Shown: positions 51,463 to 63,264, counted from the first letter of the stretch. The stretch is 64,000 bases of DNA from Endotrypanum monterogeii (GCA_000333855.2 CM007320.1:2895684-2959683); one strand, 5' to 3'. Program-made: numbers and translations. The notes: a model not told the origin generated them from the letters alone.

Positions 51463-52863
51463 TCACTGCATGTGTGAGGCAATCACTGCTGACAGCATAT
51501 GCGCGTGTGCGCTACTGCTATTCAACGCAGGGATGTAACGCACTTCTCTCCATCCTAGACGCTGAAAGTGGGGGCAGAGGCGCTGTTCTATCGTCCACAG
51601 GGTGTTGACATCATCTACAGCAGCATCCGGACAGACAACGAAGGCCCTCGGCATGAGAGCCTGTGGCAGAATGATGCGAGACGACTCATTTGAAGGAACA
51701 CTGCTACCCTCTATTACGGAATCCCGGCACGATCCTAGGATTTCCCGATACCTCGCGGACGTCGGTTCAGAGTTGGTCGCTGCCTTTTGCAGTAGGTGCT
51801 TTAATATTTTCAGCAGCACCCTGTCGATCCGAGGCTCCAACTGCGCCTCTCCGCCCTCGCTTAAGTAACCAAACATTACACGACTAGGATGCAAGGCCTC
51901 TGCGAACAGGTTCTGACCACCGCTTGCACCGCTCTCTGAAGAGGTTGCTGCGGAATATGGTACGCTTAGCATATCGCGAAGCTTTTCTACAGTGCGGGTG
52001 TATTCCTGCTTGCAAGTGTCGCCGAACCGTGTGAAGCGGATCGGTATAGCCCCAAAGACCATCAAGAGCCAGTCGGGCTTTCCATGTTGTCCCATGAACG
52101 AACGTATATGTTTATGCCATGCATCTAGGTACGCGTTGTGGTGACTGTAACTACGAATGAAATTGACATTGGGGATACTGCGCTGCTGCTGAAAAAAACC
52201 ACACTGTGTCACAGCATCCCAGACTGTGGCAGACCGTACCGATGTGTAGTGGGGAAAGAGAGGAAGAATGATTAAGTGCTCCGTGTGAGTGCGAATCGCC
52301 TCGCCGGCAGAGTCACGAGCCCCCTCACCATAATTTCCGTGAAGTCGGAGACGACGAAGTCCAGCAGCAATGCTTTTCGCAGAGCAATAAAAACCCACCT
52401 CCACCTGTACAGATACATCACAGTTCGAGTTCTGCAGTTTGGTTTGCATCAAAAGCTCGATGCGGCGGGCGAGAAGTCGAGTTAACCGAACGGATGATGC
52501 CACCCCGTTTGTTCTTCCCTGCAGATCTATCGTTGTGGTGCTGCTTTCCGGTAAGTCCGTCGACGGACTGCGCGGGGTGTTGCTGGAGGGCGTGATCCAC
52601 GTGCTGCGGTACGACTCCCTCAGTTCACAGTATCGAAAGGGGAGAACATGGGCATACAAGAGCGGTCGCCAAAGCCACATGGGCACGAAATCTACGAGAC
52701 GCCGATTCGAGAAATGCGCCTCCAAAAACCGCCACACATGGCAGAAGGAGAGGCTCTCAGGCGCTCCCTCCGTTACTAGTAACACGCCATACCGCGTGCC
52801 TGTGTTGTAGCACGCGTCTAATACGACGGAAGCTAAACTCCTTTGGTCTGTATGCAAGTTCAT
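51463..52863 (-). CDS. Ferrochelatase-like protein lacking catalytic residues
   Basis: The 466-aa product follows the ferrochelatase fold: LLVTEGAPES (about 28-37) corresponds to the N-terminal LLxNxGxP strand; LPLFPHYTSVRSAT (about 200-213) is the diagnostic LPLYPHYSxxTxGS block; GDTCKQEYTRTVEKL (about 281-295) matches the GDxY...C..T motif; VCPDAAVDDVNTL (about 410-422) is the CPGFxxDCLETL position; YIPALN..AH is the C-terminal YIPALN motif. The catalytic His of the HGIP/HSLP motif is replaced (LLMVFGAIP, Gly at 271), and the Glu of the CLETL motif is Asn (420). Ferrochelatase inserts iron into protoporphyrin IX; with these changes normal chelatase activity is unlikely. Insertions (about 85-125 and 300-325) lengthen it beyond usual (about 320-420 aa). 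A poly-T tract and CTAG acceptor (- strand, 52934-52935) lie 71 bases before the ATG at 52863. Confidence 0.8.
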   Translation of the reverse strand: MNLHTDQRSLASVVLDACYNTGTRYGVLLVTEGAPESLSFCHVWRFLEAHFSNRRLVDFVPMWLWRPLLYAHVLPFRYCELRESYRSTWITPSSNTPRSPSTDLPESSTTTIDLQGRTNGVASSVRLTRLLARRIELLMQTKLQNSNCDVSVQVEVGFYCSAKSIAAGLRRLRLHGNYGEGARDSAGEAIRTHTEHLIILPLFPHYTSVRSATVWDAVTQCGFFQQQRSIPNVNFIRSYSHHNAYLDAWHKHIRSFMGQHGKPDWLLMVFGAIPIRFTRFGDTCKQEYTRTVEKLRDMLSVPYSAATSSESGASGGQNLFAEALHPSRVMFGYLSEGGEAQLEPRIDRVLLKILKHLLQKAATNSEPTSARYREILGSCRDSVIEGSSVPSNESSRIILPQALMPRAFVVCPDAAVDDVNTLWTIEQRLCPHFQRLGWREVRYIPALNSSSAHAHMLSAVIASHMQ

Positions 52864-55800
52864 AATGCCTTCTGATCTAGACGGCTGCAGCGCGTGGTGA
52901 CACAACGCACACGCGGTCACAAGCGAGGGGGGTCTAGAAAAAAAAAAAAATAGGCCTTTAGTTCACTGCCGATTTCCTTGAGGAGGAGGGGGGAGGAGCG
53001 AGCAACACACAAACCGCGTGAGCAGATAAAGGAGAACTATGCAGAAACGGAACCAGAAGAAAATAGATGTCGCTTGTATAATAGCGCACGTGTGTGTGTG
53101 TGTGTGTACCATGTGTGATATATATATATATATATATACGCCTCTCCCGAGAAAAAAAAAAAATGATCCGAGGGAGGTGCGGCCCTGGGAAAACGAATGA
53201 AGCACTGATATAATGATACAGTCAATTAGATTTGGCTTGGTCTATCTCAACGTGTTGATATCGTCGCCGAAAATAGGCAAAAAGACCTGTGATAGACAAA
53301 ATAAACAAAGCAGTCAGCGCGGTGAAAGAAAGGATACATATACGACGGGGACAGCTGTCGTCATTGAGCTCTTTATGCGTGCTTCGGTTTGAAAACAAAC
53401 ACGGCAAGAGGGTAACAAAAGTGAGTGAAATGTAGCAAAAAGTCAAGCGACACAGAGCAGGATGTTCAATTGTAACATGCGATAAAACAAAAAAAAAAAA
53501 GCAGAACCAACAAGGAGCTCAGAGGAGAGAATGAGGATTTCAGATTTCTAGTGGGTAGTCAAATATGATCGGCATATTGGGGGAGGGGGGGGGGGCGCTG
53601 GCATCCATGGAGTGAAGGATTTGATGATAGCGCGCGTGAGGGCGGTGCGTACTGTCGTCAAAAGTAAAAGAGAAAGGAGGGGAAAAGAAAAAATAGACCA
53701 CATCGTCAATCAGAGAAGAATAACACACAGCCTCATTTCTATGCCGCACTCTGGAGCATTAGGAGCATCTTTTGGTACGTTCACAGGAATGTGGTGAAGG
53801 TGAGGGCCATCACCAACCACAGAGAGGGAGGGGGAGGGGAGGGGGTCTCCTCAAAGCCCTCTCCACTTGTGGATTTCATCATTTTCGTCTTCTAAAGGGC
53901 TTTCCTGCATAAGAGAGAGAGAGAAAAAAAAAGCAATACAATTGATGGTGAACACACATCAAAAAAAAAAAGACGATGTAGAACAGACACACAATCAATC
54001 CGGATAAATCGCGCGAAGCAGCAGCCGCTGGGTGTTCCGTGTTTTATTCTCCGAGATTTGAATAACAGCATCACAATTCACAATTGTGTGTTTGAGGAAG
54101 GAAGGTAGGGAGGAGGAATAGTGGATGAGAAGGGAACACACACGAGCATCCAGTGTATATGTGCATCACTCACCCCAAAGCGGGGGAGGGGGGAAGGGGC
54201 ACACCGTGAGAAAACGGACGCCCCAGTTTATCAGCAACGGGGAGATGGAGTAAGGGCTGAAGCGAGCGTCTGTGGCATCAGAGGCGACAAACAAACAATC
54301 AAAAAAGCACACCGAAGGAACAGTGAGCCTGAGTAAGACGAGGCGAAGAGGGGGCGGGAACACCCGAAGGAAAAAAAAAAACAAAGGACAGGCAAACTCG
54401 GAAAAGACAAAGGCGGTAAGCAGAGAGGGTTTTGCCTGGGAGCTCAAAGTACGATCATCCGACCAAGGCTGCAGCAAGCATGGCACCCATACCCCAGTTC
54501 TAAGGACCTCGTTGCACAGCGGTGAGGTGGTGGATAACGGAGAACAAGATGTCGTGTGATCCCATTCATTGTAAAAAGAGAATGTACAGTGGGTTGATTA
54601 TGTCGATTTTTGTTTCTTTCCGGTGGGTCCAAGCGTATCTGTTCCTGATCTAGAATAATAATAAAAAATTCTTTGAAAGCGTCGCGGAGAGCGAGACGGG
54701 GGCCGGAGGGGACGCCATGCAGCAGAAGCATCTGCAAAAAAGTGTGACGGAACGGAGCGAGAAGCGGCGGAAGAGGGAGGGGCGAAAGCACATACACGCA
54801 TAACCATTCCTACACACATGGGCGTTCGGTAAAAAAGAAAGCTATGGGGTCGAGAAAAAAAAGAGGAGAGACGAGCGCACACCGTAATATGAATCTAGTC
54901 GTGAACAAGAAAAAAAACAGTAGTCATAACAACTCACGACCCAACTTCAGCAACACGAGAGGGAAATACAGAAAGAGGGGGATATAGAACGGCAACAAAA
55001 AGGACTCCTCGTTAGCAAATAAACATTATCTCAGTAACCCTCCAGTGCATACTAATAGAGAGAGATGACTCGCTTCTCCACAGGTTTTGCGGATGCCTCG
55101 ACTATGCCTTCTGTGAGACTCACTTACTTCCGGGCTCGCTCGAGGGGGGGGGGAGGCTCATTAGTTCTGCAAATCCCGGATTAGTTTGTGTAGTTGCCAT
55201 GGGGTACGGAATGTACATAGGAAAATACATGTCACATTTTCAGAGCGTACAGTGACCAAAGGAGGGGGGGGGGTGAGGGAGAGGGGGACAACGAGACCCA
55301 AAACAAGGGAGAAGACGATTGAACCATCTGACGGGAGATGGGCACAGAATGGGAAGAAGGGGGAGGGAAACAAACAAAAAAAAACAATAAAAGTAATAAA
55401 GCAGCGCTAGCAAGAACTCTAATTTGATAACACACACATTGATAATTGAACAGCTCACAACAAATACGCATAAACAATATCCGTGAAAGCTAGTCGAGCC
55501 TCTAAAGATGTGATCGGAAGGATTATAGGGTGGGGACGGGGACAACAAATATTCCGTTGCCGCTATTCGGCAGCAGCACACATTGCATGGGCAGAGAAAA
55601 CCCTTTCCTGCAACCGGCAGCGACGACACTGAAAAGACTCGAGGCACTGTGTGGCGTATGACTCGGCAGTGAGTTCCTATGAGGCGGAGAGTGAAAAATG
55701 TCAACTCCTTGCGCTCAACTAATGCGCGGGGAACCTAGCCATCACCACGCAAACAGCCCTTTCGCAAGACCCTCAAGTAACGTGTCACCACTCTCCTTCA

Positions 55801-56075
55801 CGAACGCGCACTTGCCCGACACGGCTTCTGCGTTTCTCGAGCCCCTCCGCCAACCCATAAATCCTTATGTACTGGTCTACGACTCACCGGTGTCGCGTAG
55901 GAACAGCTTCACTCGCATTTTCTGCCGGTATGTCACACAGTGTTCACTTGATGGACGTGGTCGCAGTCACACAAAGCTGCCAAGCGCCCCCCCCCCCCGC
56001 AATCGTGCCTCCCGTAGCACTCGTACAATTCTTGAGCGGGGTTGGTGCACGGAAGACTTCTCATTACCAGCAACT
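52864..56075. other. 3.2-kb intergenic region, largest in the - unit
   Basis: No gene is supported. It has G-runs on the + strand (C-runs on the coding strand), poly-A (poly-T on the coding strand) at many sites, TG and TA tracts (53090-53139), and a few low-complexity frames. A frame at 53222-53446 (- strand) encodes two hydrophobic segments but lacks an ATG. A + strand frame at 55698-56141 opposes the end of the CH-domain gene and is not believed. Confidence 0.55.
53118..53139. repeat. (TA)n microsatellite
   Basis: About eleven TA units next to a TG array (53090-53107), about 260 bases upstream (transcript sense) of the ferrochelatase-like start. Confidence 0.92.
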
Positions 56076-57713
56076 TCAATACAGCGGCGTGGCGGACGAC
56101 AAGCTCCTGCCGGGGTGCTTCCACACAATACGCTTCTCTGACACCTGGGGTGGATGTTGGGAGGAGGCATTGTTCTTTTCCGCTCTGGATTTGAGTGATG
56201 CACTTTCGGTATCGCGATCGTAAACACTACGGGCTCCGCCCTCCACACTGCCGTGACCCTTCTTTGGCTTCTCCTCACAGGAGTTCTTTGCGCTGTGTGA
56301 ATCATTCTTTTTTTTAGCTAAATCGCTTGCCCGTCTTACGGAGGTGCGCTGCTGCGCCGGCCTTGACACTGCACCACTACGTCTGGGGTCACTACTCGCA
56401 TTGGGTTTTAACGCCGACGTCGCTGGAGGCACGATTGGGCACGCTGGAATCACGATCTCGACTTCGCTCGTACTGCTGCCAGAGTCATCTCTGGCTGCAA
56501 TCACTTCCCTGTTGAAGTCAGTGTCTACCACGTCTTCGTCGATGCCCATCTCGGAAACGTCTCTTTTTTTTGACGACAAAGCATTCACCGACACAACCAG
56601 CGATTCCTGCGTGGGAGACTCCTCAGGGTGATGAAAATCACTCTGAGAACCTTCGATGATTTCCCTATCGGATGCCCCACCTCTCAGGAGGGAGCTCAAA
56701 TCGAGCTGTGCGACGTCGCGCCTCTTCATTTGTTCATTCTCATGCTCGTATAGAATGGTTCGTGGGGCTACTTGGATGGCACCAGAGCGGTGTGCTATGC
56801 GTGCCATGGTTAACAAGCATGTGACAACCTGCCGGTCGCCTTTTCCGTCCACCAAGTCGGAGGCCGTGAACAGCTGCCCGTCGAGGAGATTATAACGACG
56901 CTTTGCTTCCCTCAGGAATGTTTCCACGTTGTCGCGTACAAAGAATCCGGATGTGCGCTTCGGCAGCCTCAGGTCATTATCGGCGACAGGTGGATTCTCC
57001 ATCTTCTGCAGCAGCACGTGAAGCAGAACCCCGGAGCGGAGAGCGTCGATAAAATTGGGCATGGACAATAAACCAACTTTGTACGTGTTCCCCAGCATAA
57101 TTGCAAGCCACTCGCGCACCTCCTCAGCGATGATATCATCTGTAGCCTCACGCGACGGTACAACACTGAAGACACTCGGTGGCCGGGCCGAGACCAGAGG
57201 CGATTGGGGTGCATCGTTCCAAACAGCGCCCGTCCCCCCCGACTGTTTGCTGTTTGTTGTATCTGAATCGTTTACGTTGTGGTGAAGCAACGAGCTACCG
57301 GTAAGCACAGCCCCCGATTGCTCCTCAGGGAAATTGCTTTGTGGGCTTGAGAAGCTTTTCAACGACGCTGCCACAGGATGGGCGCCGAGGCGATGGGCGC
57401 TGTATCTGCGCTGCAGTAAGTGCATGGCATCCATTTCATCGAGCCCCCTCATCTCGCTTTGCCGAATAACGCTCTCGACATCTGCATCGGTGGCGTTGGG
57501 AGCAGCTGTGCGTAGTCGCCTCCCCACAGCCTCACGCTGGGGCAGCTTCTTGATGCTGAAGAGATGATACAGGTCGTCAAAGAGTTCGGCAGGGGTCTGA
57601 CCCGCTGCCTGCGCAAGGGCGATTGTCTCATCAACTTTCGTCACCTTCGAAAAGTAGTGGATGCGGAAGATGTCCTCCAGATCTTCCCTGTCCTGATCTG
57701 TGAAGTGTGCCAT
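56076..57713 (-). CDS. Calponin-homology domain protein
   Basis: The 545-aa product has an N-terminal helical module (about 1-105: HFTDQDREDLEDIFRI...), a Ser/Asn-rich linker (about 108-185), and one calponin-type CH domain (about 195-305), recognised by REWLAIML (about 201-208), ALRSGVLLHVLLQKM (about 224-238), FFVRDNVETFLREAKR (about 257-272) and the closing LVDGKGDRQVVTCLLTMARI (about 286-305). The R-D-N-V-x-x-F-L motif marks the type 3 CH domain of calponin/transgelin proteins, which bind microtubules or actin-associated structures. The C-terminal 240 residues are disordered, Ser/Lys-rich with basic clusters. In trypanosomatids single-CH proteins are often cytoskeleton or flagellum associated. 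The frame opens with TTG at 57725; the ATG at 57713 (MAHFTDQD) is used. Confidence 0.85.
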   Translation of the reverse strand: MAHFTDQDREDLEDIFRIHYFSKVTKVDETIALAQAAGQTPAELFDDLYHLFSIKKLPQREAVGRRLRTAAPNATDADVESVIRQSEMRGLDEMDAMHLLQRRYSAHRLGAHPVAASLKSFSSPQSNFPEEQSGAVLTGSSLLHHNVNDSDTTNSKQSGGTGAVWNDAPQSPLVSARPPSVFSVVPSREATDDIIAEEVREWLAIMLGNTYKVGLLSMPNFIDALRSGVLLHVLLQKMENPPVADNDLRLPKRTSGFFVRDNVETFLREAKRRYNLLDGQLFTASDLVDGKGDRQVVTCLLTMARIAHRSGAIQVAPRTILYEHENEQMKRRDVAQLDLSSLLRGGASDREIIEGSQSDFHHPEESPTQESLVVSVNALSSKKRDVSEMGIDEDVVDTDFNREVIAARDDSGSSTSEVEIVIPACPIVPPATSALKPNASSDPRRSGAVSRPAQQRTSVRRASDLAKKKNDSHSAKNSCEEKPKKGHGSVEGGARSVYDRDTESASLKSRAEKNNASSQHPPQVSEKRIVWKHPGRSLSSATPLY

Positions 57714-58487
57714 CGCGACGAGCAATCACTACGATGAGGAGGCGGACAGGCAAAGTATGAGAAGGGAAGGCAGATGGGAGGTGGCAAAGGCACCGATGAT
57801 CACACTGTATTAGAGAGAGTTCTAATTTCAATGAAACGAATACTTGAAAAAAAAACGGGTGTGGCTATAATATGTGCGCGACTGCACGTGTGGGGGTGTA
57901 TGCATATATATACATATATATATGTGTGTGTGGGGGGGGGGGGCGTACCTCGTTTGTGGTTGTTGGCGTTGCAAAAAGACGGGCGAGAAAGAAATGGAAA
58001 ATAAAGGCTTAGGAGAAACCATTTACAAACATACACCGAGATATATATGTGTATAAACAAGAAAAAAAGAAAAAGGGGTGGATGGCGAAGCAAGCCATCC
58101 ACTGCCAATAGTCTCCCGAGAGAGGGTTATCATGAAAATAATATGAATCATCACAGTAGCACTAGTAGTAGCGGCGCATGGGAAACCTTGGAGCATGCTT
58201 ACCGACCCTGTGACAACGCTGCCCTTGGCGGTGATTTGAATGCCTTTTGAACTTTATGTCCCAGGTTACCTCCTCCATTTCTCGTCCACGTATGCGTGTT
58301 TCGATCGTAAACTCCCCTCCCTCTCATCCCTCGCAGACAAGGAGAAATCAGATTAGCCCACGGAGGTGGGAGGGGGCGGAAGAGATCCGGAAAAGAGTTT
58401 ACGCCCACACTCTGAGCGAGGAAAAAAAAAGGAAAAGGAGGAAAACTGAGAGTTCGCCCGTGGTTTGTCGCCCTTCTGAGGGGGCCT
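57714..58487. other. Intergenic region between MtnA and CH-domain genes
   Basis: No gene is supported. It holds a TA tract (57903-57923) followed by a TG/G run (57924-57943), and purine-rich + strand sequence that provides polypyrimidine on the coding strand for the CH-domain gene. Confidence 0.6.
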
Positions 58488-59615
58488 TCATCCGTCCTGC
58501 GCTAGGATAGACGCGATATCGAAGTACGGGGCGCACGGCGCTGGTGTGTGCACACCCTTTTCAGTGATGATGCCGCCGGTAATGAGCTCACCAGGCGTAA
58601 TATCAAAAACAGGATTCCAAATAGACAACTGCGGCCCATCAGCCACGACGCGCTGCTGTGTTGCCATGTTAGTCGTAATTTCGGTTGCCTCACGCTCCTC
58701 GATCTGTACGAGGTCGCCGCTCGCCGTCTTGGCGTCAAGCGTCGTCGTGGGGGCGGCTACGTAAAACTTTACACCGTGAAACTTTGCTGACACAGCCAAG
58801 TTATACGTACCGATCTTGTTTGCTGTATCGCCGTTCTGGCAGACGCGATCGGCACCAACGATGACGGCGTCAATCTTACGACTCCTCATCAACGAGGAGG
58901 CTGCCCCGTCACATATGAGAGTACACGGGATACCCTCCTGCACGCACTCGTACACCGTGAGCCGAGCTCCTTGGTTCCACGGCCGTGTTTCACACGCGTA
59001 GACTTGCTTCAACATGTCACTGTAAAAAAGTTGGCGCACAACGCCGAGTGCAGTGCCGTAGCGTGACGTCGCTAAAGCGCCCGTGTTGCAAATGGTGAGA
59101 ATACTCACCTTATCAGAGCCCTCTGCCTTCGCAGTTGCTGAAATATGCGCAGCGCCGTGGTGCATAATCCCCTCGTTGAAGGCGACGTCCTCCGCATACA
59201 CCGCCTCCGCCATCATGACGACAGCTTGCGTGACCTCGATGGCCGACTTGCTCGCGTCGAGCTCATTCACCTGTTTCTTGAGACTCTGTAAGCAATTGAA
59301 TAGGTTCACCGCCGTCGGCCTGCTAGTCATGACATAGTCACAGCTCCTCATCACAAAATCTTGCACCTCACTGCCCGTTTTGAGATCGCCGTCGGCGACT
59401 TTCCTCTGCGTAGCGACGGCGATGCCGAGCGCACCGCTTACAGCGATCGCCGGCGCACCACGCACCCGCATCTCTTTGATGGCCGACCAAACATCTTCCA
59501 CGGTGAGAACATCGTCAAAGATGGTCTCCAGAGGCAGCTTCCGCTGATCCAAAAGACGCAAGGAGCCGGGAGAATACTTGATGGACTCCAACGTGGCGTG
59601 ATGCTGCTTCGACAT
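58488..59615 (-). CDS. MtnA: S-methyl-5-thioribose-1-phosphate isomerase
   Basis: The 375-aa product is a full-length member of the MtnA/eIF2B-alpha family. Visible motifs are [14 protein letters not shown] (about 51-64, substrate loop), [12 protein letters not shown] (about 172-183) with the catalytic Cys176, [11 protein letters not shown] (about 213-223), and [20 protein letters not shown] (about 251-270) with the catalytic Asp256, then [19 protein letters not shown]. The cysteine and aspartate pair and the RGAPAI loop separate MtnA from the regulatory eIF2B subunits. The enzyme converts methylthioribose-1-phosphate to methylthioribulose-1-phosphate in methionine salvage, recycling the sulphur product of polyamine synthesis. 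The frame opens with GTG two codons earlier; ATG at 59615 is used. Confidence 0.95.
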   Translation of the reverse strand: MSKQHHATLESIKYSPGSLRLLDQRKLPLETIFDDVLTVEDVWSAIKEMRVRGAPAIAVSGALGIAVATQRKVADGDLKTGSEVQDFVMRSCDYVMTSRPTAVNLFNCLQSLKKQVNELDASKSAIEVTQAVVMMAEAVYAEDVAFNEGIMHHGAAHISATAKAEGSDKVSILTICNTGALATSRYGTALGVVRQLFYSDMLKQVYACETRPWNQGARLTVYECVQEGIPCTLICDGAASSLMRSRKIDAVIVGADRVCQNGDTANKIGTYNLAVSAKFHGVKFYVAAPTTTLDAKTASGDLVQIEEREATEITTNMATQQRVVADGPQLSIWNPVFDITPGELITGGIITEKGVHTPAPCAPYFDIASILAQDG

Positions 59616-61471
59616 GTTCACGACGGTGAGCTCGTCCAGAGTAGAGAAGATATAACGGAAATGCGAAATGAAAAGGGGGCACCGAAAAGTTTTTTTGTGA
59701 GAAATTCAGCTGTAGATTAAAAGTCTATATATATATATATATATTTCCTTTTGTGTGTGTGTGCCTGCGTTTGGTGGCGCACCTGTGATCTCTAGCGAAT
59801 CGTTGGCCTGTGTGAATCTTTTTTTTTTTCGGAAAGCACAAGAGACACGGAAACGGCAGGGGAGTGTAGCAGTAAGACAGGTTAGAGGGACATGAGTGCC
59901 TAAAACCGCAGAGAGAAGGTAGGTAGAACAAACACCCAAATGCTCAACGAGAACACACAGGTGTATCACAAAAAATATATCCAAACTCAAGTCTTGGGAT
60001 GTCTTACGACTTTCGACGCTACAGTAAGTCTCTTGATGGTGGGTTTTCTCCCAGCATCTTTTTCCTGTAATTGATGAGGTGAGACAATTGGCACACTTAT
60101 TTCCCTGCACTTTTTTTTGTGCTCGCGCCGAGAGCTGAAGACTCCAAAATGAGCAAGGAGGGCGCCACGGAGGCACGGGATGTGAATTAGCGTCGACAGC
60201 AGAGTGTGTTCGAGTCACAATCTCACAGGGTAAACAAGCTCACACACAAAGATATTAACAGACTAAAAGATGCAGTTCTTTTTTTTTTCTTTCGCTTGGC
60301 CACACCCCTGTTCCCCGAGCGTCTCTACTTTCGCCGGTGTCGCAGCGATGGCACTTTGGGAGAGGAGCACGTAGATGACAATGTAGTCGGAGGGTCGGGG
60401 GGGGGGGGGCGGTTACGCAGCTTAGTGTGCAATCACGTCCATTGCTAATACAGCAGCAGTGTCATAAAATGGATCTGAAAGGAAATCTGCATGACAGATG
60501 CTTCCGGACTAGAAAGAAACAAACGAAAGGGTGTGATGATGCAGCCAACAAAGTGAAGTGCTGCAGTCGGGCGATGATCAATAGCTATATTGCTCCTTTC
60601 ACACCATAGCTTCGCTCTCTTCTTTGTTGGAGAGCGGTACGAAAGGTTTGATAGCCTCCCTGACATCCGGATACCTTTTCAGGTCGCTCCAACCTCAAGT
60701 TGGTTTCCCCACGCAATAGTCGACATCATCACCATCGCTGACGTGAAGACCACGAGGCCATAAAATGAATTTATAATTTTTCAAAAAAAAAAATCCAAAT
60801 GAGCTAATTATTGCAACCTTGTTTGTGATCATGTAACAAGCAATCATAACAAAAAAAAGAAGCGTCAGAAGGTGAGAAATGACAGAGGAAAGGCGGCTGT
60901 ACACCTCTTCAGAAATTTTCAGCGTCCTCTATGGAGAGAACTACTGTGTAGAGAGAGTCACGCCTTCATTGAAAAAAAAAAAAACGTCGAAAGAAGATAC
61001 TGAAAGACTTTACAGTACTCCGGGTGTCCTGGCGATGTGAAAACGAAGCACTTTGAGAGCATGAAACTACAACTGCCAACTCCTTTTTTTATCCACACTC
61101 AGCATTTTCCTGTCCACTTTGCCCGTCTGAATAACGGGACATTCCCTATCCAAGAGGGGTAGGTGTAGGGCGATAGAATCATTTAGACGAAATATCGGCC
61201 CCACGGCCGCGAAATCAACCACATAACAGCTTCGATGTGCACCCCGAGCTCGAACCATGGGAAAAAGTGGCGATGGGTGAGTGCGTGGATGAGAAAGGGA
61301 GAGGCACATCGGGGAAGAGGAGGCAGGGAGGAGGAGGCAGAGGGCTGAAACGACATCTACTTTTATACCCGAGGCAGAAAAAAGTGAAATGAATGGCCGG
61401 GAAAAAAAGAGGCCAATATTAAATTTGACAATGTGGAAAGGCCAAAATATCTTCGATAGAAAAAAAAAGGT

Positions 61472-61507
<36 letters not shown>

Positions 61508-61978
61508 GTTTTCTCTTGAAGCCTATGAGAACACGCCCCAGCCAACGAGCGTGTCACCTGGAGGAAGCCGTGGGAGGGGCCATGGTCAGTACCTTCCTTT
61601 TTATTTCATTGTTCGGTCCTACCCAAGTCGATGAATGCGACGCACCAAATCAACCCACACAGGCGGTGAGAAGGCCGGAAAGAGACGATACCGTTTGCCG
61701 ATCATCGGACGCGTTTTGCCCCTATGCCCAATAGTGCGGCGGGGAAAAGACAAGTGAGAGCGAGGGAACTCAACGGTGGATCGCAGGGCATCCAGAAAAA
61801 ATATCGACTACACCGAAACAACTGCCAGTGACACACCGACAAAGCTAACCACCGCCTGCCTCTCGTGACAGCTGAACCACGTTTTTTGTTCCTTCAAGTA
61901 TCCCCCCCTCCCCCGCCCTTACTCCCATCCGTGATCGTACCCCAAGTCTTCGTGCCGTCCTTTGCTCACTTTCATGTG
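59616..61978. other. 2.4-kb intergenic region without gene
   Basis: No gene is supported. It contains TA tracts (59726-59744, 61489-61507), a G-run (60399-60410), a CA array (61471-61488) and many poly-A runs on the + strand. A pyrimidine stretch ending before the MtnA ATG (- strand, about 59640-59700) is the probable trans-splicing signal. Confidence 0.6.
59726..59744. repeat. (TA)n microsatellite
   Basis: About nine TA units, about 110 bases upstream of the MtnA start on the - strand, followed (in + coordinates) by a TG repeat at 59753-59763. Confidence 0.9.
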
Positions 61979-62806
61979 TCACCTTAGCGATTTTCGTTTC
62001 GACAATGCTGCCCGTCCCTTCTCTCGCTCTGGAATCGTGAGGAGGATGCGCCTTGTCACCTCCATGATATGCTTGAAGCGGTCGGGGCCGAGTAGAATTC
62101 CGCCCCACCACCGCGTCACTACCACCATGTAGCCGTCAACCTGCAGTTGATCCAGCAAAAACATCATTTTGATGGAGGCGCCACTCTCCCCGTCGTCGTC
62201 GCTGTCCTGGTGTAGCGTTCCCTTCGGATCGGTAAAGCGGTAGGCGTAGATTGTCGGGTGCGCCGCGCAGGCGATTTTCTTAATGGAACGTAGGTGCTGC
62301 AATACCTCACGCACGTCGTCGATGGAGTGAACAGGGGCCATGTGTGCCACGAACTGTGAGCGGCGGTCCAGAATCGCCTCGCCTGAGCAGATTTCTATAC
62401 ATGTTTCGTGCCTGTGCTCCTCGTCCGCTTGCAGCTGCCTCTCCTCCTCGCTAATGCCATCTCGACGCGTCTGCTCGGCTTTCTCTTTCAATTCTTTCAT
62501 CTCCTCCGCCACGCTCTGGGCCAAAGGAATAAGAGGCGCAAGCATCGGCACACCGAGTGTTAATTCCTCGCGCATGCGACGATTTATTGTCTCGGAGAAG
62601 ACACTGTGCATTTGCGAATTGGGGCTAGAAAGTACATACAGCTGTGGGTAGCTCTCATCTGGATATCCACGCCGGGGAAGTGTAATTTGAAGTTCGAAGT
62701 GAAACGGGAGGTGCACCACAACCGAGTCGGGCGTGCCCTCATAGCACTCGCACTCATCGCTGAACATGCTCAAGATCATCTCGATCTCCTCCTGATTGGT
62801 CGACAT
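61979..62806 (-). CDS. IMPACT: IMPACT/YIH1-family translational regulator
   Basis: The 275-aa product has an N-terminal RWD domain (about 1-115): TNQEEIEMILSMFSDECECYE, then FHFELQITLPRRGYPDESYPQLYVLSS with the RWD YPxxxP-type motif. A charged Glu/Lys linker follows (about 118-150), and then the UPF0029/IMPACT domain (about 160-265), including SQFVAHMAPVHS, IKKIACAAHPTIYAYRF, DDDGESGAS and the closing VVVTRWWGGILLGPDRF, which is diagnostic. IMPACT and yeast YIH1 compete with GCN1 to hold back the eIF2-alpha kinase GCN2, so they tune translation under amino acid stress. The frame extends 47 codons upstream from TTG, but the first ATG (62806) opens directly on the RWD domain as in other family members. 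Confidence 0.93.
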   Translation of the reverse strand: MSTNQEEIEMILSMFSDECECYEGTPDSVVVHLPFHFELQITLPRRGYPDESYPQLYVLSSPNSQMHSVFSETINRRMREELTLGVPMLAPLIPLAQSVAEEMKELKEKAEQTRRDGISEEERQLQADEEHRHETCIEICSGEAILDRRSQFVAHMAPVHSIDDVREVLQHLRSIKKIACAAHPTIYAYRFTDPKGTLHQDSDDDGESGASIKMMFLLDQLQVDGYMVVVTRWWGGILLGPDRFKHIMEVTRRILLTIPEREKGRAALSKRKSLR

Positions 62807-63264
62807 TGCATAAACAGTATCCCGCCTACGCGTGTGTGTTTGTCTCCTTATAGAGATACGCACCAGTGCTCGGAGGTTAGTGCATGTTATACTCCTGCGG
62901 CAGATGATTACGCAAGTGACGAGATCCACAGAAATACAACGCGCCAACCGCGCAAAGCGAACCGTTTCTCAAATCCAGTTGGAAACCCTTGACAGCAGGA
63001 GGGGGGAGAGGCAGGTAGACAGAAAATGAGTGGGGAAAAATCAAAACAGAAGACAATGGGCACAGCACATTCATTGAATAATTCGTCACGCAGGATCATT
63101 CGTCCTTCCTGTATTACCCCCCTAAATACACAGAGAAGGGGAGGAGGAAAAGCTGAATCCTAGGCACACTTATTGGATTCCAAATGTGCAAACATGGTAT
63201 CAGCGACTACTTCCATGTTTGTTCAATTATGCAAGAGAAAAAAGAAATGTAAAAGAGGCAATCA

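Noticed and set aside
53222..53446. - strand frame encoding two hydrophobic segments (74 codons)
   Set aside because: It opens with TTG and has no ATG in frame, and lies in low-complexity spacer; there is no supporting acceptor-to-ATG arrangement.
55698..56141. + strand ATG frame of 147 codons
   Set aside because: It is antisense to the 3' end of the CH-domain gene and against the direction of the whole - unit; composition (Arg/Pro/Ser) is typical of shadow frames.
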